Notes: a model not told the origin generated them from the sequence alone. A DNA stretch of 25,583 bases from a virus (IMGVR_UViG_3300048816_000006:1-25583); one strand, 5' to 3'; counted from the first letter of the stretch, positions 13,388 through 21,003 are shown. Numbers and translations are program-made.

Positions 13388-13849
13388 ATGACTGCCTCGG
13401 CAGCCGCTCCCGGCGAGATCACGGACGCCGAGATGGACGGGGATGACATCCCGCGCAGGGCCTACCAGGGCTACGTGATCATCGAGTTCCCGGTGCCCGA
13501 GTCGACGCCGGAGCACCCCCGGCCGGGCATCCTGGCCGGCTACAACATGATGGTCGTCAACGCGGCGGACGAGAAGCCCGTCCTCACGGTCTCACGGGTG
13601 GAGCTCCACGCCGAGGCGAACGACATCATCACCGCCGACCTGACCATGATGGCGGACGCTGACGGCAGGCCGCTCATGGACACCAGCGTGATCTACCGCC
13701 GGGGCGACGAGATCGTCACCGGCACGTTCCCGTTCATCGTCACCGGGATCCGCAACTACGGCTCGCAGCAGGAGATCCGCGACCGCATCAAAGCATCCGG
13801 GGTCCACGCGGGCAGGTCGAAGGTTGTCGAAATCCCCGGCCAGCACTGA
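13388..13849 (+). CDS. hypothetical structural-region protein, 153 aa
   Basis: ATG 13388 is preferred because GGGGAG (13379-13384) precedes it; GTG 13373 would overlap the previous stop with no site of its own. The protein begins with a polar acidic stretch, then alternates strands and turns (YQGYVIIEFPVPESTPEHP, ADEKPVLTVSRVELHAEA, DTSVIYRRGDEIVTGTFPF) and ends in a helix (QQEIRDRIKASG). A beta-rich fold is likely. Its end overlaps the MuF gene by 26 bases. The position between portal and MuF would fit a head accessory protein, but no family is recognised. Confidence 0.55.
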   Translation: MTASAAAPGEITDAEMDGDDIPRRAYQGYVIIEFPVPESTPEHPRPGILAGYNMMVVNAADEKPVLTVSRVELHAEANDIITADLTMMADADGRPLMDTSVIYRRGDEIVTGTFPFIVTGIRNYGSQQEIRDRIKASGVHAGRSKVVEIPGQH

Positions 13850-15053
13850 CCGGCTAGCCTTCGCGCTCACCGCAACCATTGCCACCGCAGCCCGCAAGAC
13901 GCTCGCGAACCCGGCATCGGCGACACTGGCACGCCGCAGGCTGGCCAGGACAGTAGCGGTCCTGGCCTCGCAGCACGCCGGACCGCAGGCCGTGCGGGCC
14001 GCGCGGAAGGACGCTGACACCGCGCTCACCGCCGTACTGAACGCGGGCAGTCCCGCCGCCGCGCAGGCGGTCATGAACGGGATAGCGGACCGGCAGCTCA
14101 CCGCGAGACCGGCATCGGTCCGCCATGCTTCCCTCCGCGCCGCCGCCGCGATCACCCCGGAAGCGAAGATCCGGGCCCGCACGAAGCTGTCACGGGCCCT
14201 CGCGGCAGCCGGGCCGCGCATGCCCACGATCCACCTCGGCCGTCTCGAAGGCGTCTGGGCGGTCGTGTACGGCCGGCGTGAGCGGCTGCTCCGCAGGCAC
14301 CGCAAGGCGGTCGCGGAAGCGTGGGACGCAGCCACCGCGGACCTGAAGCCCCGCAGCGCCGTGCGGGCGTTCCGCAAGGCCGCCGCGGCGACACCGGGCA
14401 CGCCGGCCCGGGACACGGCCACCATTGCCGCCCTGGTGTGGCTGGAAGCGGTCTACCGCAGCGCCGCCCTCGTCGCCGCCCTCAGTTCCGTCATCAGCGA
14501 CGGGCAGGCTGAAGGCGAAGCGGACGCCATAGCGCTCGCAGCGGACCGCCACGGCATCACGGGCGCGGACACCAGGAAAGCGTTCCTGGCCGCGCTCGCG
14601 CTCGCCCAGGCTGATCCCGGACTGGCTGAGCGGGCCAGGGAAGCCGTGAAGGCGCTCATCGGCGGCGCAGCCTACGACGTGGGCCGCAAGCTCGCCAGCA
14701 TGGCAGCCGGTGACGCCAGCGAAGACGACATGGCCGCTGCCGTTCAGGACGCGATCTCGGGTGATCAGTCCCGGTCGGTCAGCGCGAACACGGACTGGAC
14801 GCTGCATGCGGCGATCCTCGCCGGGGCGGTCGGCCTGTACCAGCGGCTGTCCGGCGGGATCCTGCTGGACTGGATAACTGCCGGGGATGACAGGGTGTGC
14901 GCCCGCTGCGCGGGCTATGAGGACAACGGCCCCTACAGCCCGGACCGCGTGCCCGGCTACCCGCACACCGGCTGCCGGTGCATCACCAGCGTGTCCAGGT
15001 CCACACCGCTATCGCATGCTCTCGCGTCGCTCATCGGCGCATTCACGGGCTAG
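13824..15053 (+). CDS. MuF-like minor head protein (SPP1 gp7-type)
   Basis: The 409-aa protein is Ala/Arg-rich and helical over most of its length. It ends with the MuF signature: LDWITAGDDRVCARC (C359, C362), then YPHTGCRCITSV with H381, C384 and C386. MuF proteins bind the portal inside the prohead and help DNA delivery. The start is uncertain: TTG 13824 is the first codon in the frame with a plausible site, overlapping the previous gene by 26 bases; the next usable ATG is much further in. The stop lies 11 bases past the stop of the convergent minus-strand gene. The long helical N-terminus is more Ala-rich than usual. Confidence 0.75.
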   Translation: MSKSPASTDRLAFALTATIATAARKTLANPASATLARRRLARTVAVLASQHAGPQAVRAARKDADTALTAVLNAGSPAAAQAVMNGIADRQLTARPASVRHASLRAAAAITPEAKIRARTKLSRALAAAGPRMPTIHLGRLEGVWAVVYGRRERLLRRHRKAVAEAWDAATADLKPRSAVRAFRKAAAATPGTPARDTATIAALVWLEAVYRSAALVAALSSVISDGQAEGEADAIALAADRHGITGADTRKAFLAALALAQADPGLAERAREAVKALIGGAAYDVGRKLASMAAGDASEDDMAAAVQDAISGDQSRSVSANTDWTLHAAILAGAVGLYQRLSGGILLDWITAGDDRVCARCAGYEDNGPYSPDRVPGYPHTGCRCITSVSRSTPLSHALASLIGAFTG

Positions 15054-15873
15054 CCGCCGGGCGCACGTCGATCGTCCACAACGGTTTGCCGTCTGCGCAT
15101 CGTCGGCGGTGCTGGAGCGCCTCACGCCAGATTTCTGGCGGGTATGCCCAGCGATCCGGCAAGCCCTCCCCGCCGAGCATCTTGTCGAGATATCGCTTCT
15201 CGGCCACGGCGCCAGCAAAGATCGCCGGCTCATCAGCTGGGTCGGCCTCCGTCCAGTCGGCCTCGTCGCCACAGAGCCAGTCACCGCACTGCGGATAGCG
15301 AACCGGTTCGCGCGGCACGCTCGCCAGGACTTGCACAGAGGTCAGTCCGAGGCGGCCGTCGTACGCGCCGAACTTGAGTTGCAACTCGGACGGTTTGATG
15401 TCGTGGCCGCAGGCGCCCACGTACCATGCGAACTTCCTCCTGGCCATCTGCTCGTAGCCGTACGAGGTCATGGCGTACATACCACAGAAGTCAACCAGCC
15501 AGTACTCGCGTTCGAGCGCGGTCGGCGCACCCTCGGTAAGCATGCCTTCGCAGACCACGAGGTGGCGCGTCGTGTAGTCAGCGTCTTCCAAGAGGATCGT
15601 CGTCTGCCGGGTCAGCTTCCAGACGTCGCCAGGCAGCGTCTTATCGACCTCGACGGGCATCCCGGCGAGTGCTCCCGCCCCCCCTACTCGCCCGAGCATC
15701 ATCCAGTCTTCAAAGCTGGCCGGCGGCTTCGGCGTTTCGGTGACCGAGCGCTCGCGCAGGTGAGCGTCCACAACGGTCCCGCAGACAAACCGGATCCCGT
15801 AAGGCGCAGACCGCGAGCGGCCTGCAAACCAGTCGCGCATCTCGCGTGCGACATCTCCGGCGGCACACTTCAT
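15043..15873 (-). CDS. minus-strand cargo (moron-like) gene of unknown function, 276 aa
   Basis: ATG 15873 (MKCAAGDVAREMRDWFAGRS) follows AGGGTGG and a leaderless-type -10; GTG 15882 is an alternative. The product is soluble, with no signal peptide or membrane helix. It is rich in Trp, Tyr and Cys (FAWYVGACGHDIKP, PQCGDWLCGDEADWTEADP, WAYPPEIWREALQHRRRC). Third-position GC looks lower than in its neighbours, which suggests a separate origin. It is the only minus-strand gene in the head module and splits MuF from scaffold. I do not recognise the family. A lysogenic-expression or defence role fits the location but is inference. Confidence 0.7.
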   Translation of the reverse strand: MKCAAGDVAREMRDWFAGRSRSAPYGIRFVCGTVVDAHLRERSVTETPKPPASFEDWMMLGRVGGAGALAGMPVEVDKTLPGDVWKLTRQTTILLEDADYTTRHLVVCEGMLTEGAPTALEREYWLVDFCGMYAMTSYGYEQMARRKFAWYVGACGHDIKPSELQLKFGAYDGRLGLTSVQVLASVPREPVRYPQCGDWLCGDEADWTEADPADEPAIFAGAVAEKRYLDKMLGGEGLPDRWAYPPEIWREALQHRRRCADGKPLWTIDVRPAASP

Positions 15874-15880
15874 GCCGCCC

Positions 15881-15908
15881 ACCCTAAGCCACCCTGCCTA
15901 GCGCAGGG
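15881..15908 (-). promoter_or_regulatory. leaderless promoter with overlapping inverted repeat for the minus-strand gene
   Basis: On the minus strand, TAGGGT (plus-strand 15881-15886) ends seven bases before ATG 15873. Just upstream, CCCTGC (15892-15897) and GCAGGG (15903-15908) form a 6-bp perfect inverted repeat around CTAGC. The repeat covers the spacer and -35 region, where a repressor would block the promoter. On the plus strand the same hairpin is followed by CTTT and could act as a weak terminator before the scaffold gene. Confidence 0.45.
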
Positions 15909-15964
15909 CTTTCCGCTCCGGGCTGGTCCGGGGCAAACCCGTCAAGCCCCTGGAGGGCTCTCTG

Positions 15965-16906
15965 ATGCACCGCATCAACCTGCCGGTGACGCCTGGCGCG
16001 ATCATCGGCTACCGCAAGAACGGAACGCCCATCCGTCTCATCGCCGGCGGGTCCGGTGAAGGCGACGAGGGCGGCGGCACCACCGAAGGCCAGGAGGGCA
16101 ACGCCGGGAACAGCGGCGGTGACGCTGGCCAGACGGACAGCACCGACGGCCAGGAACCGCCTGAGGGCGCTAGCAGCGGCGATGGAGCGGACACCTCGGC
16201 CGATGACAAGACCACCCGGACCGTCGCCGCGATCCGCCAGGAGTTCAAGGATGAGCGGGCCAAGCGGCAGGCGGCAGAGAGGGAGGTCGCGTCCATCAAG
16301 GCTGCGCTCGAAGCCGACAAGGCCGAGCGCACGAAGCAGATGGACGCCCTCGCGATCGCTCTCGGGCTCAAGTCCGGGGACGAGCCGCCGGACCCGGTGA
16401 AGCTCGCCGCCGAGCTGAAGGCCGCACAGGAGAAGGCCGCTGCCGAGATCAGCCAGCGTGACGCCGCGATCAGGACGAGCCAGGTTGAGCTCGCCGTCCT
16501 CCGCAACGCGGGCAGGCACGGCGGCAACGGTGACGCGCTGCTCGACTCCCGCAGCTTCATGGCGAAGGTGAACGGGCTGGACCCGTCCGCCGATGACTTC
16601 GCTGACCAGCTCGGGGACGCGATCAAGGCCGCTGTCGAGTCGTCGCCGCAGTACAAGGCAACCGCCGCCCCGCCGGCCGGCGGTAACGGAGACGGGAACG
16701 GCGGCGGCCAGAAGCCTCCGGCAACTCCCGCGCGCTCCGGCGGCGAGCACACCACTCCGGGCGGTAACCGCCAGTGGACGATCGAGGACGTCAGGGCCGT
16801 CAGGACCGCGAACGACCCGTCCACGGCGGCGAAGCTGATCGACGAGGCGGTCAATAGCGGCTTCCTCTCCGAGCTTGGCTATCAGCCCAGCAAGAACCGC
16901 CGCTAA
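15965..16906 (+). CDS. capsid scaffolding protein
   Basis: The 313-aa product has the usual scaffold plan. A short ordered start (MHRINLPVTPGAIIGYRKNG) leads to an acidic Gly/Glu/Asp-rich region (about residues 29-85), then a long charged coiled coil (about 90-180; RQEFKDERAKRQAAEREVAS). A Gly/Pro-rich linker and a C-terminal helix with basic end (ELGYQPSKNRR) follow, which would bind coat protein. GGAGG lies eight bases before ATG 15965. It directly precedes the coat gene. Scaffolds guide prohead assembly and then leave or are cut; no protease gene is seen in the window. Confidence 0.85.
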   Translation: MHRINLPVTPGAIIGYRKNGTPIRLIAGGSGEGDEGGGTTEGQEGNAGNSGGDAGQTDSTDGQEPPEGASSGDGADTSADDKTTRTVAAIRQEFKDERAKRQAAEREVASIKAALEADKAERTKQMDALAIALGLKSGDEPPDPVKLAAELKAAQEKAAAEISQRDAAIRTSQVELAVLRNAGRHGGNGDALLDSRSFMAKVNGLDPSADDFADQLGDAIKAAVESSPQYKATAAPPAGGNGDGNGGGQKPPATPARSGGEHTTPGGNRQWTIEDVRAVRTANDPSTAAKLIDEAVNSGFLSELGYQPSKNRR

Positions 16907-16912
16907 CAGCAC

Positions 16913-16939
16913 ACCGCGCACGGCACGTACCCGCGCGGT
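16913..16939. repeat. 7-bp inverted repeat after the scaffold gene
   Basis: ACCGCGC (16913-16919) and GCGCGGT (16933-16939) are perfect complements with a 13-base loop. It sits six bases after the scaffold stop and just before the strong terminator, so the two make a tandem hairpin pair. Confidence 0.45.
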
Positions 16940-16946
16940 TCCACCT

Positions 16947-16977
16947 AAGCCCCGGAAGCAGCATTCCGGGGCTTTTT
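16947..16977 (+). terminator. strong intrinsic terminator before the major capsid gene
   Basis: AAGCCCCGGAA (16947-16957) pairs perfectly with TTCCGGGGCTT (16964-16974) around a 6-base loop, and TTT follows to give an unbroken run of five T's. The stem is 11 bp. The capsid start codon lies only 23 bases further on, and no promoter is seen between, so read-through or RNA processing is needed for capsid expression. Confidence 0.8.
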
Positions 16978-16999
16978 CATGCGCAGAGAGGTACGAGAC

Positions 17000-17905
17000 G
17001 TGACTTACCGTAACTTCATCCCCGAAGTGTGGAGCCCGCTGATCCTCGCGGCGCTCCAGAAGAAGCTGGTCTACGGCTCTTCGATGGTCACCAACCAGGA
17101 CTACGAGGGTGACATCCAGGAGCGCGGCGACACCGTGCACATCACGCAGTTCGGCGACCCGACGGTCACGACCTACGTGCCTGGTGTCGCGCTGGTCTAC
17201 CAGCAGATCGCCGACGCCGGCCAGATCCTGCTCATCGACCAGGCCAAGTCGTTCAGCTTCTCCATCACCGACGTGGACCGGGCGCAGGCCGCAGGCAAGA
17301 TGCAGCCCTACCTCGAGGGCCGGGCCGCGTACAAGATGGCCGACGCGGCGGACCAGTTCCTGGCCGCCAAGTACACCGGCGCCGCCGTGAACAACATCCT
17401 CGGCTCGACCGGCTCCCCGCTGACCCCGCAGCCGTACGCGGGCTCGACCAGCCACCCGGCCGACATGTTCGTGCAGGTGCTGGAGCCGCTAAAGGTCATC
17501 CTCGACCAGAACGATGTCCCCGACGAGGACAGGTACATCACCTGCCCGCCGTGGGCCGTGTCGCTGATCAGCCAGACGCAGGCGTTCGTCTCCGTCACCG
17601 ACATGCAGGGCGACCCGTCGCAGGTGTTCCAGCGCGGGTTCATGGGCCAGGTCTCCGGGTTCAACGTCCTGAAGACCAACAACGCCCCGCAGCCCGTCGC
17701 GGGCGGCGCCGGAACCGGCGTCTGGGCGCTGCAGGCCGGCCACCCGATGGCCCTCACCTACGCCGAGCAGATCGCCGAGACGGAAGCGCTCAGGCTTCAG
17801 ACCGACTTCAGCGACGGGGTCCGCGGGCTCCACCTGTACGGCGGCAAGCTCGTCCGCCCGGACTGCCTCGCGGTCGCCTATGTCGAGCGCCCGGTCGGCA
17901 TCTGA
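17000..17905 (+). CDS. major capsid protein (HK97/P22-coat-like fold)
   Basis: GTG 17000 is preferred to ATG 16979: AGAGAGG lies eight bases before it and the product then begins VTYRNFIPEVWSPLILAALQ, the usual start of this actinophage coat family. The 301 residues include YEGDIQERGDTVHITQFGDP, where N-arm and E-loop-like segments begin, and DRYITCPPWAVSLISQTQ in the later A/P-domain part, ending KLVRPDCLAVAYVERPVGI. It forms the icosahedral shell. The family places it in the HK97-like coats of the P22 type; the exact fold is inferred. It lies after scaffold and terminator. Confidence 0.9.
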   Translation: MTYRNFIPEVWSPLILAALQKKLVYGSSMVTNQDYEGDIQERGDTVHITQFGDPTVTTYVPGVALVYQQIADAGQILLIDQAKSFSFSITDVDRAQAAGKMQPYLEGRAAYKMADAADQFLAAKYTGAAVNNILGSTGSPLTPQPYAGSTSHPADMFVQVLEPLKVILDQNDVPDEDRYITCPPWAVSLISQTQAFVSVTDMQGDPSQVFQRGFMGQVSGFNVLKTNNAPQPVAGGAGTGVWALQAGHPMALTYAEQIAETEALRLQTDFSDGVRGLHLYGGKLVRPDCLAVAYVERPVGI

Positions 17906-17938
17906 CCGGGACCAGCGGAAAGAAAGGAACAAGCCAGC

Positions 17939-18397
17939 ATGGCACGCACCGCAGTCACGGCCCTGGTCTCGCTCGCCTACGACACCGGCGTCCTCGTCGG
18001 GTCCGCTCAGGCCGCCGACGCCACGAACGGGAACATCCTCCCGTTCTCCATCACCGGCACCCCGCCGACCTACGGGCCGTTCAAGGTGCTGCTCGTCGTC
18101 GCGAACGGCGACAGCTCCTCGCACACGCTCATCGTCCGCGGCTCCGGGTACACCGGGGCGGCGTCCGGCGCCGCGAACAGCGGCATCATCTCGCCGCAGA
18201 ACACGGTCTTCACCCAGTCGACCCTCGGCGATGCCTCCTATGTCATCGCCAACGGCACGACTCAGGCCGTCGGGCCGTTCACCACGGACCGTTTCGTCCA
18301 GCCGAACGCCACCAACGGCGGCGACCTGTGGTTCGACTGGTCCGCCGCGACGTCGATGACGTTCTGGGCGTACCTGCTGCCCGCGGCTACGTTCTGA
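17939..18397 (+). CDS. beta-rich head protein, probable decoration or spike protein, 152 aa
   Basis: ATG 17939 follows AAGGA. The product is Ser/Thr/Gly-rich with alternating hydrophobics (ARTAVTALVSLAYDTGVLVG, GPFKVLLVVANGDSSSHTLI) and no charge clusters. The small compact beta structure and the position directly after the coat protein suggest a decoration (cement) protein on the capsid surface. No exact family match is seen. The stop overlaps the next ATG. Confidence 0.6.
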   Translation: MARTAVTALVSLAYDTGVLVGSAQAADATNGNILPFSITGTPPTYGPFKVLLVVANGDSSSHTLIVRGSGYTGAASGAANSGIISPQNTVFTQSTLGDASYVIANGTTQAVGPFTTDRFVQPNATNGGDLWFDWSAATSMTFWAYLLPAATF

Positions 18398-18810
18398 TGG
18401 CGGGCGCGAAGAAAAGCGCCCGGGATGAGCCGCCGGCGGTTCACCTTCGCGCCCCCAGCGGGCATCTCATCCGGTTCACGCTGCCGCTGCACGAGGCGAT
18501 CGCCACCCAGTGGCGCAACGGGGAGCTCCAGCGTGTCCAGGAGGACGGAAGCCCTTTCGAGGGCGACCAGTACGACCTCTCGGCCCTCCTTGAAGGCAGC
18601 CCCGGCGAGGCCGCTGCCCCGGCGGCCTCCGCGGCGCCTGTCCCGGCCGGGCCCGCGCGTCCTGCCGAAAGCGCGCCGCTGAAGGCGTGGCAGGACTACG
18701 CGGTCGCCGTAGGCGCATGCACGGCCGCGGAGGCGGTCGCGATGACGAGGCCCGACCTGGTGGCGAAGTGCACGCCGCCGGAGATGCAGCCCGCAACGCT
18801 GAAGGGGTGA
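18397..18810 (+). CDS. head-tail region protein with SAP-like C-terminus, 137 aa
   Basis: ATG 18397 shares its A with the previous stop (TGATG). The N-terminal half (VHLRAPSGHLIRFTLPLHEA, then QWRNGELQRVQEDGSPF) looks like the beta domain found in a family of small phage head proteins. A Pro/Ala linker leads to a helical end (KAWQDYAVAVGACTAAEAVA, MTRPDLVAKC) that resembles helix-extended-loop-helix motifs. It lies between decoration and adaptor genes, as these proteins usually do. Its exact job is not known. Confidence 0.6.
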   Translation: MAGAKKSARDEPPAVHLRAPSGHLIRFTLPLHEAIATQWRNGELQRVQEDGSPFEGDQYDLSALLEGSPGEAAAPAASAAPVPAGPARPAESAPLKAWQDYAVAVGACTAAEAVAMTRPDLVAKCTPPEMQPATLKG

Positions 18811-18814
18811 TGAC

Positions 18815-19552
18815 GTGACCGTCCCGTACTCGGCCGACCTGTACCAGGCCGTCCTGCCGGGCGGGGCGGTCACGTTCATGCAGCTGTTCGAGACCTACTA
18901 CGGCTCGGGCATCCCGCAGCAGGTCTCAGGCGTCACGATCACGATCACGCCAGCCGGCAGTTCGGTGGCGCTGCTCGGCCCGACCGGGACCGGGATCACG
19001 ACCGGCGACAGCATGACATTCAGCTACCAGTGGCTGCCCGCGGTAAGCACCCCGCCGGGTGACTGCCTGGTGACATGGACCGCCACCGGGCTGTCCGGGA
19101 CGGTCACCTACACGCAGGCCGTCACGGTCGCCGTGCGCCCGTCGGCTACTCCCTCGCCGGGGGTCTACGCGACCATCGCCCAGTACCAGAACTGGTCAGG
19201 AGACACCCTGACACCGGGCAACCTGGTGGCGGTCACGCTGCGGCGGGCATCGGAGGTCATCGACTGGGCGCTGACCGGCGCCAGCTACGTCACCGACGCG
19301 GACTCGATGCCTACTGACCCCGGCATCATCGACATATTCTGCCGGGCGACGTGCGCGCAGTGCCAGTTCATGCTGGCGAATAACGACCTGGCGAACGTCA
19401 AGAGCCAGTACGCGTGGACGAACATGGGAACCACGCAGGTCACCCGCACGAAAAGCGCGCAGGGGCAGACCTTCCCGCCGCTGGCGCCGCACGCCGCGAT
19501 GATCCTCTCGACCGTGGGCGCGCTCCCCGGTGCCCCGCTGCTGGGCTGGTAA
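18815..19552 (+). CDS. head-tail connector/adaptor protein with N-terminal Ig-like domain, 245 aa
   Basis: GTG 18815 has GGGG a few bases upstream. Residues about 1-110 form an Ig-like stretch (SGVTITITPAGSSVALLGPT, GDCLVTWTATGLSGTVTYTQ). From about residue 115 the chain is helical: VYATIAQYQNWSGD, VTLRRASEVIDWALTGASYV and PGIIDIFCRATCAQCQFMLA, which is the pattern of gp15/gp6-like head-tail adaptors binding under the portal. The usual family length is 100-150 aa, so the Ig-like part is an N-terminal addition. The gene precedes the tail terminator, as expected. Confidence 0.65.
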   Translation: MTVPYSADLYQAVLPGGAVTFMQLFETYYGSGIPQQVSGVTITITPAGSSVALLGPTGTGITTGDSMTFSYQWLPAVSTPPGDCLVTWTATGLSGTVTYTQAVTVAVRPSATPSPGVYATIAQYQNWSGDTLTPGNLVAVTLRRASEVIDWALTGASYVTDADSMPTDPGIIDIFCRATCAQCQFMLANNDLANVKSQYAWTNMGTTQVTRTKSAQGQTFPPLAPHAAMILSTVGALPGAPLLGW

Positions 19553-19555
19553 GCG

Positions 19556-20065
19556 ATGCCCATCAGCTCGGCACTCTCGTACGTCCGGGGGCTCCTCGAC
19601 GGCCTGGGAATGCCCGGGCCCGCGACGAGCCTCGTCTGCTCCATCACGCCGCCGGACCCGTTTGCCGACCCTGGCATCATCCCCACCTGCTACCTGTGGC
19701 CCGCCAACGGCCGCGAGTCCAGGGACGGCCCGGCCGGAACGGCCTCGCGCAACCAGGGGCCGAACACGTCATCTGGTTTCAAGACCCTCGCGCACCAGAT
19801 GGAGATCTGGCTCGTCTGGGACGGTGCCGACAACGGGAGCGCCCCGCTGTTCCCCGCCATGATCGACGCGGTCAACGCGGCACTGCGGACCGCGTACCCG
19901 ATGCCCGCGGACGTCACCGACCCATATACGGGAGCCACGTCGCAGATGTCGAACATCGGCGAGGTGCTTTCCTGGCGCGTCAGCGTGCGGCCCATCCCCG
20001 ATTCGCGCAACAACAGGTACGAGGCGCTGCTTCAGGTGCTGATCACCGAGGTCATCCAGGCCTAG
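19556..20065 (+). CDS. tail terminator / minor tail-completion protein, 169 aa
   Basis: ATG 19556 lies three bases after the previous stop. The product (MPISSALSYVRGLLDGLGMP onward) contains a helical start, then strand-turn patterns (LVWDGADNGSAPLFPAMIDA, GEVLSWRVSVRPIPDSRNNR) typical of proteins that cap the tail tube. Size and position between adaptor and tail tube support this. The stop TAG and the convergent minus-strand stop share the four bases CTAG (20062-20065). Confidence 0.6.
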   Translation: MPISSALSYVRGLLDGLGMPGPATSLVCSITPPDPFADPGIIPTCYLWPANGRESRDGPAGTASRNQGPNTSSGFKTLAHQMEIWLVWDGADNGSAPLFPAMIDAVNAALRTAYPMPADVTDPYTGATSQMSNIGEVLSWRVSVRPIPDSRNNRYEALLQVLITEVIQA

Positions 20066-20436
20066 GGAGCGCTCACGTTCTCGAGCAGCGCCATTGCTGC
20101 GGCGTGCGCAACCGGGTCCTTGTCCGCGTCGATGACCCAGACGGCCGGCTGTTCCTTCATCAGGCGCACAGCCTCCTGATGTTCCCGCATCCGCTCCTCT
20201 GCGGCTCCCGCGTTCGGCGCGTCGTCAAGCATGGCCGCGAGGATGTAGCGGATAACGGCCGGGTCGTGGCGGAGATCGCCGAGCACTACCTCGAGCCGGT
20301 CCAGCATCCGGCGCACGGTGGTCCACTGGATCTGGTAGGCGGCGTCACGTTCCATGTCGCCGGGCTGGCCGGTGCGGCGGAAGTAGTCCGCTACGACCTC
20401 ATCGGCGATGGTGCGCCGCATATCGAAGATGCTCAC
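20062..20436 (-). CDS. minus-strand gene, 124 aa, unknown function
   Basis: GTG 20436 has GAGGAG upstream with eight bases of spacing and overlaps the stop of the other minus-strand gene. The product is soluble and helical: MSIFDMRRTIADEVVADYFR, then TTVRRMLDRLEVVLGDLRHD and AVIRYILAAMLDD. A coil-rich charged end follows (AAEERMREHQEAVRLMKEQP, then WVIDADKDPVAHAAAMALLE). High third-position GC supports real coding. No family is recognised; regulatory or antitoxin-like helical proteins would look similar. It would be expressed independently of the late genes. Confidence 0.65.
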   Translation of the reverse strand: MSIFDMRRTIADEVVADYFRRTGQPGDMERDAAYQIQWTTVRRMLDRLEVVLGDLRHDPAVIRYILAAMLDDAPNAGAAEERMREHQEAVRLMKEQPAVWVIDADKDPVAHAAAMALLENVSAP

Positions 20437-20597
20437 GGATTGCGCTCCTCAACCTCAAGGCAGTGGACAGAGAACGGGCATGACGGGTCCAGGGTGCAGG
20501 TGTCAGCCTCGTAGCAGGTGCTGGCCTCCATCGCTGCCTGGTCTGCGCGGTGCGGGCGCAGGCGGTCCCTGATCTGCTCGAGCTGCTCGGGGGTCAT
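20433..20597 (-). CDS. minus-strand Cys-rich miniprotein, 54 aa
   Basis: ATG 20597 is preceded by GGAGG, closely spaced, and its stop overlaps the start of the 124-aa gene. The product is MTPEQLEQIRDRLRPHRADQ, then four cysteines within 20 residues (TCYEADTCTLDPSC, then C46 in VHCLE), a pattern consistent with one metal site or disulfides. The first 30 residues are helical and charged. The gene is too short to catch in most scans. No family is recognised. Confidence 0.55.
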   Translation of the reverse strand: MTPEQLEQIRDRLRPHRADQAAMEASTCYEADTCTLDPSCPFSVHCLEVEERNP

Positions 20598-20649
20598 AGC
20601 CCTCCATTGTCCCGCTTACCCCCTTCTTGCTGCGCTCCTTGGAGACTTC

Positions 20650-20925
20650 ATGCCCCCGTTCCGCTTCACCGGCCTCATCGACTACTACTATCCCGGCACC
20701 AGGGATACGAAGGGCGTCCTCCTCGGGACCGTCGAGCCCGGCGCTGAGCGTGACCTTGACGAGGCTCCCGACCGCTGGTGGATACCCGCAGACGGCGGGG
20801 ACGTCAAGACCGGCAGCGACGACGAGAAGCCCGGCACGGCACCGCCTCAGGCACCCGAGCCCGCGAGCACCCCCGCTGCCGCGCCGTCAGGTCCGCAGCC
20901 CGCGCCGCCCGCGGTCATCCCGTAG
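20650..20925 (+). CDS. small phage structural-region protein, 91 aa
   Basis: ATG 20650 has GGAG six bases upstream. The start MPPFRFTGLIDYYYPGTRDT, then GTVEPGAERDLDEAPDRWWI, follows the layout of small proteins found next to tail genes in actinobacterial siphoviruses. The last 40 residues are a Pro/Ala tail. The gene is divergent from the minus-strand pair, with 52 bases between. A terminator follows. Confidence 0.6.
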   Translation: MPPFRFTGLIDYYYPGTRDTKGVLLGTVEPGAERDLDEAPDRWWIPADGGDVKTGSDDEKPGTAPPQAPEPASTPAAAPSGPQPAPPAVIP

Positions 20926-20957
20926 ACGCCCGACCTACCCGCATAACCGTCCCGCCC

Positions 20958-20989
20958 AGCCCTCAGCCACTCCGCTGAGGGCTTTCTTT
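20958..20989 (+). terminator. intrinsic terminator before the tail tube gene
   Basis: AGCCCTCAGC (20958-20967) and GCTGAGGGCT (20974-20983) pair perfectly over 10 bp with a 6-base loop, followed by TTCTTT. The tail tube start codon lies 15 bases after it and no promoter is seen between. This repeats the arrangement before the capsid gene. Confidence 0.8.
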
Positions 20990-21003
20990 ATGCCCGAAAG
21001 GCT

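Noticed and set aside
14887-16059. 390-codon plus-strand frame across the MuF end and minus-strand gene
   Set aside because: It is the shadow of the minus-strand gene, which has a promoter, start and better composition.
15884-17455. 523-codon minus-strand frame over scaffold and capsid
   Set aside because: Antisense to two clear structural genes; repetitive Ala/Arg/Gly product.
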